Virus record (IMG/VR): IMGVR_UViG_3300031787_000075
Location: 1-64,000 of that record
DNA: 64,000 bases
DNA from: a virus
Strand: one strand, 5' to 3'
The notes below the pieces were generated by a model. It was not told the origin of the DNA and ran no database searches. It saw nothing but the letters and a program-made list of their open reading frames with translations. A program made the translations under genes and the position numbers. Numbering within the stretch: position 1 is the stretch's first letter; every line of letters begins with the position of its first letter. Below, in pieces: positions 27,131 through 34,657 of this stretch.

Positions 27131-27136
27131 CAAAAA

Positions 27137-27190
27137 AACAATAATATCGGAAAATAATCCTTGCAATATATCCGAATTAAGATTATTGTT
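27137..27190. repeat. Operator-like inverted repeat upstream of first rightward gene
   Basis: AACAATAAT (27137-27145) is repeated inverted as ATTATTGTT (27182-27190). Inner elements TCGGA and TCCGA are also inverted, at slightly different distances. It ends 5 nt before the ATG of the HTH protein gene, a natural place for autoregulation. Confidence 0.45.
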
Positions 27191-27195
27191 GCATC

Positions 27196-27687
27196 ATGGA
27201 AATACAAGTAGAAAAATCTTTGTCAAAGATTAAAGAACAAAAAATTTCAATTACAGAATTATTTTTTTTAGAATTAGTTAAAAAGCTTGGAGAGCCTATT
27301 GCTGTTAAAGATGTTATGCCTCACATTAAAGAAGCAAACATGAAGCAAGATACGGTTTACAGGATTTTAAAAAAGCTGGAAAAAAAGGGATTGATAAAAT
27401 ATAAATCTAATCTTACGCCTCCAGATTCTTTATATCTAATTATAAGCGAGCCTAGTAAATTACTTAAAATAGGAATAAGCAGTAATCCATTAAAAAGGGC
27501 TAAAGATATTTCTTTGGCATCAACTCTTCCAACAAAAGTTCTTTATTCTTTCAATGGGCTTTCTCACTTAGAAAAAGAACTTAAATTAAAGTACAAGAAC
27601 CTAAATATTGGAGGAGAGTGGTTTAATTATTCAGAAGAAATAGTTAAAGAATTTCAAAACTTAAAAAATAGCACGACAAATGAATAA
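27196..27687 (+). CDS. Winged-HTH plus GIY-YIG-like protein, 163 aa
   Basis: Two parts. Residues ~15-75 form a winged HTH (AVKDVMPHIK...DTVYRILKKLEKKGLIKYK), like MarR/Rep-type or transcription factors. Residues ~85-160 (SLYLIISEPSKLLKIGISSNPLKRAKDI...EKELKLKYKN...GEWFNYSEEI) match the T5orf172/MUG113 subgroup of GIY-YIG nucleases. First gene of the rightward block, directly after an operator-like repeat, so it may be a regulator. An Arg/Lys of the GIY-YIG active site (KRAKDI) is present. Combining both in one protein is unusual. Confidence 0.6.
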   Translation: MEIQVEKSLSKIKEQKISITELFFLELVKKLGEPIAVKDVMPHIKEANMKQDTVYRILKKLEKKGLIKYKSNLTPPDSLYLIISEPSKLLKIGISSNPLKRAKDISLASTLPTKVLYSFNGLSHLEKELKLKYKNLNIGGEWFNYSEEIVKEFQNLKNSTTNE

Positions 27688-28531
27688 GCAAGAATTTCAC
27701 ATGTTTAACACAGAGGAGGCGAAAGAATTTAGTATTGAATCCGCAATTCTTCTAAACAACATTAGGTTTTGGTTAAGAAAAAATAAGGCTAACCAAAAAA
27801 ATATTTTTGAAGGCAAGGTGTGGACTTACAATTCTGCAGAAGCTTTTACAATTCTTTTTCCTTACATGAGCAGGACAACTATTTGGAGGAGGTTAGACGA
27901 ATTGTTTAAAGCAGGAAAGATTTTAAAGGGTAATTTCAATGATGATAAAAGGGATAAAACTCTTTGGTTTTGCATAAATGAACCGGAGTTCACTAATCTT
28001 TCCAAAATGGATAATAGCAAATCTCAAAATGAAATCTCCATAGTTCAGGATGAAATTAACATAGTTCAAAATGAACCACCATTACCATATATTAAACCAA
28101 ATATAAACACAGATAATAATACCCCTATATCCCCAAAACAAAAAACCGCTTCTGACTACGTCCGCGGTTTTGTTTTGGAATCCAGAACAAGACCTGATGA
28201 TGGTAAATTAACTCTCCTAAATGATGAAGCTGTTTCAACAATAAAAAGATTTGAGCACTACTACTACAAAGAAAAGAAAAGGAATATGTCTTTAACGGAC
28301 CTAGTATTCACAGAAGCTTTTGAAGTAGAATTAGAATACTTTGGGCAGAAATACCATATCAAATCAATTATTGAGGACGTAAATCACGAAGACTTTAATC
28401 CAGTAGTATTTGAAAGAACACTAGCTGCCGCTAAAAAAATGAATGAATTAGGCTTTGAATGTTTTGAGTTTTACTTTAGCTACCTAAACATAAGAGCAAC
28501 AAACGTATTCAGAAAGTATTTTAACAATTAA
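27680..28531 (+). CDS. Replisome-organizer-like HTH protein, 283 aa
   Basis: The N-terminal ~110 residues (HMFNTEEAKEF...AILLNNIRFWLRKN...FPYMSRTTIWRRLDELFKAGKI) match the winged HTH found in phage replication-initiation/organizer proteins. The middle (residues ~120-155) is an Asn/Pro-rich linker. The C-terminal third is helical (EFYFSYLNIRATNVFRKYF). It would bind an origin and help load the primase-helicase. It overlaps the upstream gene by 8 nt. Confidence 0.6.
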   Translation: MNKQEFHMFNTEEAKEFSIESAILLNNIRFWLRKNKANQKNIFEGKVWTYNSAEAFTILFPYMSRTTIWRRLDELFKAGKILKGNFNDDKRDKTLWFCINEPEFTNLSKMDNSKSQNEISIVQDEINIVQNEPPLPYIKPNINTDNNTPISPKQKTASDYVRGFVLESRTRPDDGKLTLLNDEAVSTIKRFEHYYYKEKKRNMSLTDLVFTEAFEVELEYFGQKYHIKSIIEDVNHEDFNPVVFERTLAAAKKMNELGFECFEFYFSYLNIRATNVFRKYFNN

Positions 28532-28543
28532 TCACCTAAAATC

Positions 28544-29251
28544 ATGATAAAATTAAATCAAAAGCAAATCAAAAGCCTTAAACCTGGGGTTGGAAAAGTA
28601 TTGGTAGCACCAGATCGCAGAGTCGATGAAATAAATGTTGGCGACAAAAAGTTATACTTTGACCCTACATTCAATTACAACGAACACGCCCCAGTAACAG
28701 GTTCCGTAATTTCATTTAACCCTACACCGCATTGGAATCACAATCATTACCTTAGTGTTCCATACCTACAAGTAGGTGACAGAGTTATATTCAGTTATCA
28801 TGAAGGTTCAAAGATTTTAGACCCAAAGTTTGACGAAACCATTGTTTGTACCGACACCAATCAAATCTATTTGTTCATTCAATATTTCGAATGTTATGCA
28901 AAGGTTTGCCATGAAACAAATAAAATTTATGGATTAAATCATTACCATATCTGCTCTCCTGTGCAACGAAATGTTGTTGCCGGCATAGAACTACCACAAC
29001 ACATGAAAAAACGCAACAGCCAAAGCGTTTGTAAGGTAGAATTTAGCCCAATAGAACCAGTAAGGTACAGAAAAGAGGTTAGTCCAGGACAAAGAGTAGA
29101 GCCAGGAAGCTATATCGTATTCGATAAATTTGGAGATGTGCCGCTAGAATACGATATGCACAGAAGCTTAATGGGTAAATCCGAACTTTTTGCCATAGCA
29201 CAAAGAGATATTGTTGCCGTTATTGATAACCCCGAACAGGTAAACACATGA
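28544..29251 (+). CDS. GroES-like protein, possibly two-domain, 235 aa
   Basis: Residues 1-90 follow the cpn10 pattern: GKVLVAPDRRVDE, a loop, GSVISFNP, VGDRVIFSYHEG. The C-terminal half again begins like a cpn10 domain (RNVVAGIELP...VSPGQRVEPGSYIVFDKFG...IVAVID). The arrangement therefore looks like a tandem duplication of a GroES barrel, with a His/Cys-containing bridge (ECYAKVCHETNKIYGLNHYH). Mobile-loop residues are not obvious. A second, ordinary GroES lies in the lysis cassette. Confidence 0.5.
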   Translation: MIKLNQKQIKSLKPGVGKVLVAPDRRVDEINVGDKKLYFDPTFNYNEHAPVTGSVISFNPTPHWNHNHYLSVPYLQVGDRVIFSYHEGSKILDPKFDETIVCTDTNQIYLFIQYFECYAKVCHETNKIYGLNHYHICSPVQRNVVAGIELPQHMKKRNSQSVCKVEFSPIEPVRYRKEVSPGQRVEPGSYIVFDKFGDVPLEYDMHRSLMGKSELFAIAQRDIVAVIDNPEQVNT

Positions 29252-29739
29252 GAAGCGCTGACATAGAAAAAGCGATTTGGCTTCACTGGGCAAGAAAGCA
29301 AAACAGAGTAATCTGCCACAACGTGAGCTGGGGAATGTTTAACCATGAGTGTGATATCTTGGTCCTAGAACAGGATAACACCTTCACAGAAATAGAAATC
29401 AAGGTGTCAAAATCTGATGTCAAAAAAGACCTGCAGAAACCTCACAAACACGAAAGCAAAAAAATATCAAGACTATACTTTGCCATACCCGAAGACCTAT
29501 ACAGGCCCGATGTTATAGAACTAATACCAGATCGCGCAGGAATACTTGTGGTAACAACCAAATTACAGGTACAAAACAAAAGAAAACCTGCCAAACCTAA
29601 AACACCATATACTGCCAAAGAAAACGAAATCCGACAACTTGCATACCTCCTTCAATTCCGATTCTGGAAAGAACGTATCAAAGCCAATAACCTCAACCAA
29701 AAACTAATAGACAATAATCAGGTGAAACTAAATCTATAA
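29248..29739 (+). CDS. MmcB-like PD-(D/E)XK nuclease, 163 aa
   Basis: Residues ~20-60 contain the catalytic strand pair HECDILVLEQDNTFTEIEIKVSKSD: D (in ECDIL) and the EIK triplet of a PD-(D/E)XK core, as in MmcB and restriction-endonuclease-like proteins. Then follow KKDLQKPHKHESKKISRLYFAIPEDL. The C-terminus is basic and Pro/Lys-rich. Four-nt overlap (ATGA) with the upstream gene. It could act in DNA repair, recombination or host DNA breakdown. It ends exactly where a minus-strand gene ends. Confidence 0.65.
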   Translation: MRSADIEKAIWLHWARKQNRVICHNVSWGMFNHECDILVLEQDNTFTEIEIKVSKSDVKKDLQKPHKHESKKISRLYFAIPEDLYRPDVIELIPDRAGILVVTTKLQVQNKRKPAKPKTPYTAKENEIRQLAYLLQFRFWKERIKANNLNQKLIDNNQVKLNL

Positions 29740-29976
29740 CTAATATTTAGGCGTAGCCTCAAAATTGAAATCCACACACCTTACCTCCTCATACCTATCC
29801 CCAACCCTGTACTCGTAATACCAACACCCCTGCCTCACAAAACTCCCAACCAACTTTACCTCAACACCCTTAAACAAATACCACAGCTTCCGGTCCTGAT
29901 CCGTATTACGTGGCAACAAAACCTTCCAGTTATGCTTGTCCTTCTGCTCCAAACCCTTCCGCTTTACAACACCCAT
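29740..29976 (-). CDS. Hypothetical protein, 78 aa
   Basis: The real start is probably ATG at 29976 (MGVVKRKGLEQK), one base beyond the stop of the upstream HTH gene; an upstream in-frame extension overlaps that gene. Basic N-terminus, Trp/Tyr-rich beta core (SFVRQGCWYYEYRVGDRYEEV). The stop abuts the stop of the opposite-strand nuclease gene, with no gap. Codon use is rich in G and T relative to neighbours. Confidence 0.5.
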   Translation of the reverse strand: MGVVKRKGLEQKDKHNWKVLLPRNTDQDRKLWYLFKGVEVKLVGSFVRQGCWYYEYRVGDRYEEVRCVDFNFEATPKY

Positions 29977-29977
29977 C

Positions 29978-30391
29978 CTAAAACTCCGAATCCAAATCCA
30001 ATACATCACCGCCACCACCCAAAACACTACTAGGTATCCTCGGCAATCCACTCAACTCCTGCATAACCTCAAATGAACTCTTTACCGAAGTCTTAACCTT
30101 CTTCTCCTCCTTTGCCTTCACCACCTCAACAACCCCCTCCACACGCTCCGGTACCACTCCAAACTCTATCCCGCCAAAACTCTTTACCCTCGTCACCCTA
30201 TAACCCCTGAACTCATTCTCACCCCTACTCACCAAATTCCGCAACGTCCCCGGCCTTACCCCTGCATCCCTCGCGACATCACTCAAACTCCGGTAAACAT
30301 AAATCCTACCATCACCCAAATGCTGCAAAACCACAAACTGCTTGCCCTGGTTCCTATCACTCACCACAACCTCGCCCTTTTTAAACCCCAT
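29978..30391 (-). CDS. NUMOD1-like HTH protein, possible regulator, 137 aa
   Basis: Residues ~28-68 contain RIYVYRSLSDVARDAGVRPGTLRNLVSRGE, the pattern of a NUMOD1/HTH DNA-binding segment as in homing-endonuclease and phage regulators. The rest is basic and Val/Glu/Lys-rich with a Gly/Asp/Leu tail (GGGGDVLDLDSEF). Local base composition is markedly higher in G+C than the adjacent genes. Three ATTAC repeats spaced 10 nt apart start 5 nt upstream of its ATG, which suggests self-binding. No nuclease motif is seen. Confidence 0.55.
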   Translation of the reverse strand: MGFKKGEVVVSDRNQGKQFVVLQHLGDGRIYVYRSLSDVARDAGVRPGTLRNLVSRGENEFRGYRVTRVKSFGGIEFGVVPERVEGVVEVVKAKEEKKVKTSVKSSFEVMQELSGLPRIPSSVLGGGGDVLDLDSEF

Positions 30392-30395
30392 ATCT

Positions 30396-30433
30396 ATTAC
30401 TATTTATTACGCAATATTACCAAATTTTGTAAT
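30396..30433. promoter_or_regulatory. ATTAC repeats with imperfect palindrome, operator-like
   Basis: ATTAC occurs at 30396, 30406 and 30416, exactly one helical turn apart. The last one forms the left arm of ATTACCAAA/TTTTGTAAT (30416-30433), a palindrome with one mismatch. The block lies just upstream of the HTH gene's start. Related sequences occur at 31503-31528 and 47922-47948. Confidence 0.5.
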
Positions 30434-30893
30434 AAATGACAAAAAAACAATGTTACAAAAACCATACCTTATGTAAACGTGTGGCGTGGACCTTGATGAA
30501 AATTGATCCGGTCCAAGCAAAATCGCCCGACTCGAAATCGCGGACCCCTACCCCCAGTTTCAAGGCCAAACGTGTGCAATATCGAACACGAACGCAATCA
30601 ATAGCCATCGCCTTCAAAAGCACACAAAAGCAAGTAGGGGAGGGGAGAAGCATAACCCCATAGGATGAAATCCTTCACACCATCCAAAAATATCTACTTA
30701 ACATAATAATAGTTATGAGGACAATCTAACACCCATTAGACAGACATTGCACATTAGCGTGGAACATATTGCCAAGACAATAGCACGTTCCACGAATGAA
30801 TATCAATAACTTAGGCAGTCAAAACCCGCATTTTTTGATACCCTGATTTGCCAAATTAGGATATTTCTAGACCATTGCCTATGTTTGTTTTTT
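30434..30893. other. Non-coding stretch with inverted repeats
   Basis: No convincing gene; the ORFs in it are short and unsupported. Composition at 30470-30650 is G+C-rich relative to the rest. A perfect 8-bp inverted repeat CGTGGAAC (30758-30765)/GTTCCACG (30787-30794) encloses a nested ATTG/CAAT hairpin. A weaker GGACC/GGTCC stem lies at 30488-30514. It could encode a small RNA or contain an origin; nothing proves either. Confidence 0.4.
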
Positions 30894-31457
30894 ATGGACA
30901 CACAGACAAATAAACCTAATGTAAAACTTCAAGTTTTGCCTCGTAAACCCTTGACAACAAATAGATTAAACCAAAAAATCCCAAAAAATTATTTCCATTT
31001 TGAGGACAACGTGCAAGAGCGTGGGGTTTTGGATGGTTTGGTTTGCCCTATTTCTTTGCTTCTGTCGTCTTCTTCTTCTGTCTATCTTTCTCAATACATC
31101 TATTTGTGGCAGGACAGCATTAAACAATCAAAAAAAGCCTATTTTGACGCGTTACCAGTTGACAAGGCAGATAAACATCACGAACTTATAAAGTCATCAT
31201 TTCAGTTTGTTTATTTCATGGCTTGTCAGCCCTTCCCTCCTACCACCTTACAACTTACTTCTTTGTATGGCAAAAAGAGTATAAATGTGGGCAGATTAGT
31301 ATTACTCCGTAAGATAGGCATAGTTTATAAGCACCAAGGCGGTGGATGGTCTTTAACCCCCAGTATTTATGCGGTTATCAAGCTAATCAATGACAATGCA
31401 ATAACCATATTCAACAATAGAATAGAACTATTGATGCAAAACGACACTATTTTGTAA
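30894..31457 (+). CDS. Hypothetical protein, 187 aa
   Basis: ATG at 30894 (MDTQTNKPNVK) chosen over a TTG three codons upstream. Basic N-terminal tail, then a helical, Ser/Leu-rich middle (residues ~55-75). The C-terminal third (TLQLTSLYGKKSINVGRLVLLRKIGIVYKHQGGGWSLTPSIYAV) looks like a winged-HTH. It precedes the early mini-gene cassette and may be a regulator. Not recognised. A TATGTTTG sequence at 30880-30887 resembles a -7 box without a good -33 box. Confidence 0.5.
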   Translation: MDTQTNKPNVKLQVLPRKPLTTNRLNQKIPKNYFHFEDNVQERGVLDGLVCPISLLLSSSSSVYLSQYIYLWQDSIKQSKKAYFDALPVDKADKHHELIKSSFQFVYFMACQPFPPTTLQLTSLYGKKSINVGRLVLLRKIGIVYKHQGGGWSLTPSIYAVIKLINDNAITIFNNRIELLMQNDTIL

Positions 31458-31502
31458 CATTTATTAAATTTATCGGCCTGATTATTAGTGTTTTGTGTTT
31501 TT

Positions 31503-31528
31503 ATTACAAAAATATTTGTTTTTGTAAT
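31503..31528. promoter_or_regulatory. Perfect inverted repeat (10-6-10), operator-like
   Basis: ATTACAAAAA (31503-31512) and TTTTTGTAAT (31519-31528) are perfect inverses with a 6-nt spacer. The repeat ends 9 nt before the -33 box of the next promoter. It shares the ATTAC-AAA half site with the element before the HTH gene at 29978-30391. Confidence 0.55.
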
Positions 31529-31537
31529 ATTTAGCGC

Positions 31538-31567
31538 TTGCATAGTATAGACTATTGTCTATATTTG
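31538..31567 (+). promoter_or_regulatory. Bacteroidota-type promoter for the rightward cassette
   Basis: TTG (31538-31540), 19 nt and TATATTTG (31560-31567) match the -33/-7 consensus well. Expected start of transcription is near 31574, giving a short leader before the ATG at 31588. Confidence 0.6.
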
Positions 31568-31587
31568 TGATACCAAAACAAAACAAT

Positions 31588-31776
31588 ATGAACACACAGA
31601 ACACAACACTTTACAAGGTTTTTAAGGTTTTCCGCAAGTCAGGCAGAAGACAAATTTTAAGAGTAAATTTAAGCCTTGAACAAGCCAAGATGCTTGTAAA
31701 CTCTTACCCTGATAGCAGCCGTTCAATGGTTTGCTTTGCCTCTCAATCTTCACATATAACCATCGTAAAAAGATAA
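31588..31776 (+). CDS. Hypothetical small protein, 62 aa
   Basis: The ATG at 31588 (MNTQNTTLYKVFKVFRKSGRRQ) is favoured because a promoter ends 20 nt upstream. The protein is basic and beta-alpha like (ILRVNLSLEQAKMLVNSYP). Plausible small early protein of nucleic-acid or inhibitor type. Function unknown. Confidence 0.5.
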   Translation: MNTQNTTLYKVFKVFRKSGRRQILRVNLSLEQAKMLVNSYPDSSRSMVCFASQSSHITIVKR

Positions 31777-31781
31777 TTATC

Positions 31782-31934
31782 ATGAAAATGAGAACTATAT
31801 TTTCATCCGTTGCTGCCGCGTTGATGCTAGCAATGGCAATGGTTAGCGGTGAATCATTTTTTTTATTTCCCGTTGTACTTAGCGTTGGCGTTGCTGCCTT
31901 ATTTATTCACGAAGATACACATAAGGAGGCATAA
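31782..31934 (+). CDS. Small two-helix membrane protein, 50 aa
   Basis: ATG at 31782 (MKMRTIFSSVAAALMLAMAMVSG) gives a signal-peptide-like or transmembrane N-terminus. A second hydrophobic run (FFLFPVVLSVGVAALFI) is followed by a short charged tail. An early small membrane protein; may modify the host envelope or block superinfection (inference). Followed after 2 nt by radC. Confidence 0.45.
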   Translation: MKMRTIFSSVAAALMLAMAMVSGESFFLFPVVLSVGVAALFIHEDTHKEA

Positions 31935-31936
31935 GC

Positions 31937-32515
31937 ATGAAAGCAACTAAAGAACTAAGAGAACGCGCTGAAAGCTACGGAACAGCGCATTTATCAGACA
32001 TTGAACTTGCCGCGCTTATTGGTTACAAACCAAAGCCAAATGAAGCCCTTGTATCTTCTGAATTTATTAAACACGTTCATGAACTTTCTAACAGATTTAG
32101 AGCGGCAGATTTTGACCTTGCTATGAAGGTGCAATCTTCAAGGCAGCTATTTGATTACATTACCACGCGCCACACCCTTCAAAACTTATTTGTTGAGCAT
32201 TTCTATGTTATTGCCTTAAATCGTCAAAATAAAGTCATTAAAAGCATTAAAATAAGTGAGGGCGGTTTGGATGCTTGCCTTGTTGACCCTAGAGTAATTT
32301 TCACGCAATTATTGAGCATTAAAGGATGCACCACTTTTGCCCTATTTCACAATCACCCAAGCGGCAATTTAACACCAAGCCAACAAGACATCAACATTAC
32401 TAAGAAGCTAAAGGAAGGCGGCAAATTGCTAGACCTTCACTTATTAGACCACATCATTATTGGAGGCAATAATTTTAATACTTATTTATCACTAGGGGAT
32501 GAAGGCCATTTGTAA
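31937..32515 (+). CDS. radC: RadC-like JAB-domain protein, 192 aa
   Basis: The C-terminal MPN/JAB domain has the metalloprotease motif HNHPSGNLTPSQQD (residues ~145-158) and the closing LLDLHLLDHIIIG, both diagnostic of RadC. The N-terminus contains the LSDIELAALIGYKP hallmark of RadC, although the HhH region is abbreviated. Phage/mobile-element RadC proteins are common next to genes for DNA processing; the substrate is unsettled. AAGGAGG precedes the ATG. Confidence 0.85.
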   Translation: MKATKELRERAESYGTAHLSDIELAALIGYKPKPNEALVSSEFIKHVHELSNRFRAADFDLAMKVQSSRQLFDYITTRHTLQNLFVEHFYVIALNRQNKVIKSIKISEGGLDACLVDPRVIFTQLLSIKGCTTFALFHNHPSGNLTPSQQDINITKKLKEGGKLLDLHLLDHIIIGGNNFNTYLSLGDEGHL

Positions 32516-32540
32516 GCCTTCCCCCACAAATAAACCGATT

Positions 32541-32996
32541 ATGAACACATTTTTTGTAGTTGACATAGCAAATTATAGGGGTTGGATAGAAACCACTATA
32601 AACACAGACAAGGCAATAACCGACAACTTGAATAATTGCCTTGTGTCGTGGATGGATGGTATGACCTTCGAGCAATACCAAGCCAAACATGGCGGCAAAT
32701 TATCTATTATCACGCAGGAGGAATACGCTGCAATGAGAGCAAAGTATGTTTTAGCCCTTCAGGAAGATTTTAATGAGATTAGCCTAGATAAGTATTATGA
32801 GGCATTAAATTGTTTGCCTCCGTTAAGATTTACCTCACAATATGGCAAAGAAATGTTTTTTATTGGAGAGTGCTATACAGACAATTTATACCAATGCTAT
32901 GTAAAAATAGCCGACAAATGTTATACCGCGCTTCGCGCCATCAACACACCTAGAACCGATATTTTTAACCTTAAATCAATCAATCATGGAAGTTAA
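32541..32996 (+). CDS. Hypothetical protein, 151 aa
   Basis: ATG at 32541 (MNTFFVVDIANYRGW). The sequence contains a helical middle (EEYAAMRAKYVLALQEDF) and the phrase YYEALNCLPPLRFTSQYGKEMFFIGECYTDNLYQCY. The latter recurs, as I recall, in proteins of Bacteroidetes mobile elements. Not assigned. Overlaps the next gene by 11 nt. Confidence 0.55.
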   Translation: MNTFFVVDIANYRGWIETTINTDKAITDNLNNCLVSWMDGMTFEQYQAKHGGKLSIITQEEYAAMRAKYVLALQEDFNEISLDKYYEALNCLPPLRFTSQYGKEMFFIGECYTDNLYQCYVKIADKCYTALRAINTPRTDIFNLKSINHGS

Positions 32997-33309
32997 TCAA
33001 TTAGTAAAGGACTTTGTAAGCACCTTAAAACAAGCTAGTGAACATCAAGGCATCGAATATGATTTTGATGAATCCAAGGCATTTTTTATGAGTACCTATA
33101 AGGAAGAAATTCCTAAGATTATGGAGGTAATGAGAACAGACATGGAGGCAGCTAATTTGTTTGGGCAGGACCTTCAAAAAATGATTAAACAAGGCAAGCA
33201 ATTGCCTGCCTTGGTATCAGCAGCAGGCCAAATATCCTATAAGGCCGCAGTTTGTGAATATGTAAATAGATTTTTAGCCACACAAAAGAAAGAGGAGGTA
33301 ACAGCATGA
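32986..33309 (+). CDS. Hypothetical helical protein, 107 aa
   Basis: Entirely helical, acidic N-terminal half and neutral C-terminal half (ALVSAAGQISYKAAVCEYVNRFL). Overlaps both neighbours (11 nt and 4 nt). Not recognised. Tight coupling suggests a complex with a neighbouring product. Confidence 0.5.
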   Translation: MEVNQLVKDFVSTLKQASEHQGIEYDFDESKAFFMSTYKEEIPKIMEVMRTDMEAANLFGQDLQKMIKQGKQLPALVSAAGQISYKAAVCEYVNRFLATQKKEEVTA

Positions 33310-33689
33310 GTACATTATTTAATCAGTTAGTATGGCCAAGGGGTGGAAATGTTCCACCCTCCATTGTGTTTCATGAAGACGCGGGGCATGGATGGCTTCA
33401 AGTTCCTAGGCATTTATTAGAATCATTGGAAATAGCGGAAAAAATATCGGGTTATTCTTATAGTGACCTTGATAATGGATATCTAGAGGAAGATTGTGAC
33501 CTATTTTTATTTATTCAAGCCCTAGAGGCCAAATATGGATTAACAAGAGAAGAATCCATAAGATTTTTCAACGATATACCGAAAGAGTATTCAGAAAGAA
33601 GCAAGGTAAGGAGATTAAACCACTACCAATACAAGAAAACCACGACAAAAAATCAATTCAGTAATAACCAACAATTATCTTTTTTATGA
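33306..33689 (+). CDS. Hypothetical protein with HEDAGHGW motif, 127 aa
   Basis: Clear AGGAGG at 33293-33298 supports the ATG at 33306. The phrase IVFHEDAGHGWLQVPRHLLESL (residues ~20-41) and KISGYSYSDLDNGYLEEDCDL form a recognisable conserved-looking block. I recall related proteins in phages and mobile elements of Bacteroidetes but no function. Basic C-terminus. Overlaps the next gene by 4 nt. Confidence 0.5.
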   Translation: MSTLFNQLVWPRGGNVPPSIVFHEDAGHGWLQVPRHLLESLEIAEKISGYSYSDLDNGYLEEDCDLFLFIQALEAKYGLTREESIRFFNDIPKEYSERSKVRRLNHYQYKKTTTKNQFSNNQQLSFL

Positions 33690-34015
33690 TTATAAGATTA
33701 ACAGACAGCCGAGGCAGTTTATTTGCCCAAGTAGCAAGTTTTGAGGCCGCAAATTTAGCAGCCCGCGCAATTTGGAAGCGCGACAAATGGAGTGACATAC
33801 ACTATTTTATTGAATTTGATGATTTACAAGAAACTCATGGCTCAATAGATATTGAACCGCATGATTTTTTTGCTCGTAATCAAAGGCAAATTATTACTTG
33901 GCATCTTAAGACCTTTTGGGGCAATATCGTGAAGCATGGGGCAAATTTGCCCTATTCTATAAGTTCAGAAGACATTTCTTTTTTCAAATTTTTACTTACC
34001 AAATTACCTAATTAA
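33686..34015 (+). CDS. Hypothetical protein, 109 aa
   Basis: Small alpha/beta protein with SFEAANLAARAIWKRDKW and several aromatic residues. Overlaps the upstream gene by 4 nt and is followed 1 nt later by the next. Unknown. Confidence 0.45.
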   Translation: MIIRLTDSRGSLFAQVASFEAANLAARAIWKRDKWSDIHYFIEFDDLQETHGSIDIEPHDFFARNQRQIITWHLKTFWGNIVKHGANLPYSISSEDISFFKFLLTKLPN

Positions 34016-34016
34016 T

Positions 34017-34592
34017 ATGAAACCAAATTTCACTAGCGCAGGCATTGATACTGCAACCAAAGTAATGGCACTAATGGCAATGAAACAAACCATTGCTGAA
34101 AAGTACACTAATTTACAATCACAAGTTTTAGAGCAGTTGAAACTTGAACCTAGCGAGGCAAGAGTTGAGAAGCTAAGAGGCAGGGGGGTAGAAATACCTC
34201 CATATTGCACAAAAGAGGAGCATCTTTATTTACTAGAAATGGGCACAGATAAGGAAGGAAATTGTTTGCCTCACCTTCCAATAGCCAAATATTACAGCGA
34301 GATGGACAGAAGAGCGAAAGATATTGGTTTTATTAATGGGGTCAACGCGGTGGCGCAAGTGGATCATGAATTGAGATTAGCAAAGGTTAGTTTATTTCAG
34401 CACACACAAAATTTAGAAGGTATGCCCAATTTAGAATGGGACAAACTAACCGCATCACCTAAGTTTTACGACTCTTATTTTGAACTCACCCTCAAACTAT
34501 ATGCACCATTGGTTAAAGTTAATCAAAACCTTAAGTTAATAGAAAAAGAGGTTTTTAAATCACATATTCAACCATCATTTGTAACTAACTAA
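34017..34592 (+). CDS. Hypothetical helical protein, 191 aa
   Basis: Predicted all-helical. Contains MALMAMKQTIAEKYTNLQSQ, RRAKDIGFINGVNAVAQVDHE and other amphipathic helices. Not recognised. Starts 1 nt after the previous stop. Confidence 0.45.
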   Translation: MKPNFTSAGIDTATKVMALMAMKQTIAEKYTNLQSQVLEQLKLEPSEARVEKLRGRGVEIPPYCTKEEHLYLLEMGTDKEGNCLPHLPIAKYYSEMDRRAKDIGFINGVNAVAQVDHELRLAKVSLFQHTQNLEGMPNLEWDKLTASPKFYDSYFELTLKLYAPLVKVNQNLKLIEKEVFKSHIQPSFVTN

Positions 34593-34657
34593 AACATTGT
34601 TTTGTGTTGCCTAGCCCTTTGATGGGCGGGCAGCGCAGAACCTAATTAAGACACATC

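Noticed and set aside
29977-30051. Longer start for the 78-aa minus-strand gene
   Set aside because: It overlaps the HTH gene by 74 nt; the ATG at 29976 follows that gene's stop immediately.
30436-30663. Opposing 75- and 66-codon frames in the gap 30434-30893
   Set aside because: They overlap on both strands, have no ribosome site or family match, and lie in the G+C-rich stretch where chance frames are longer.
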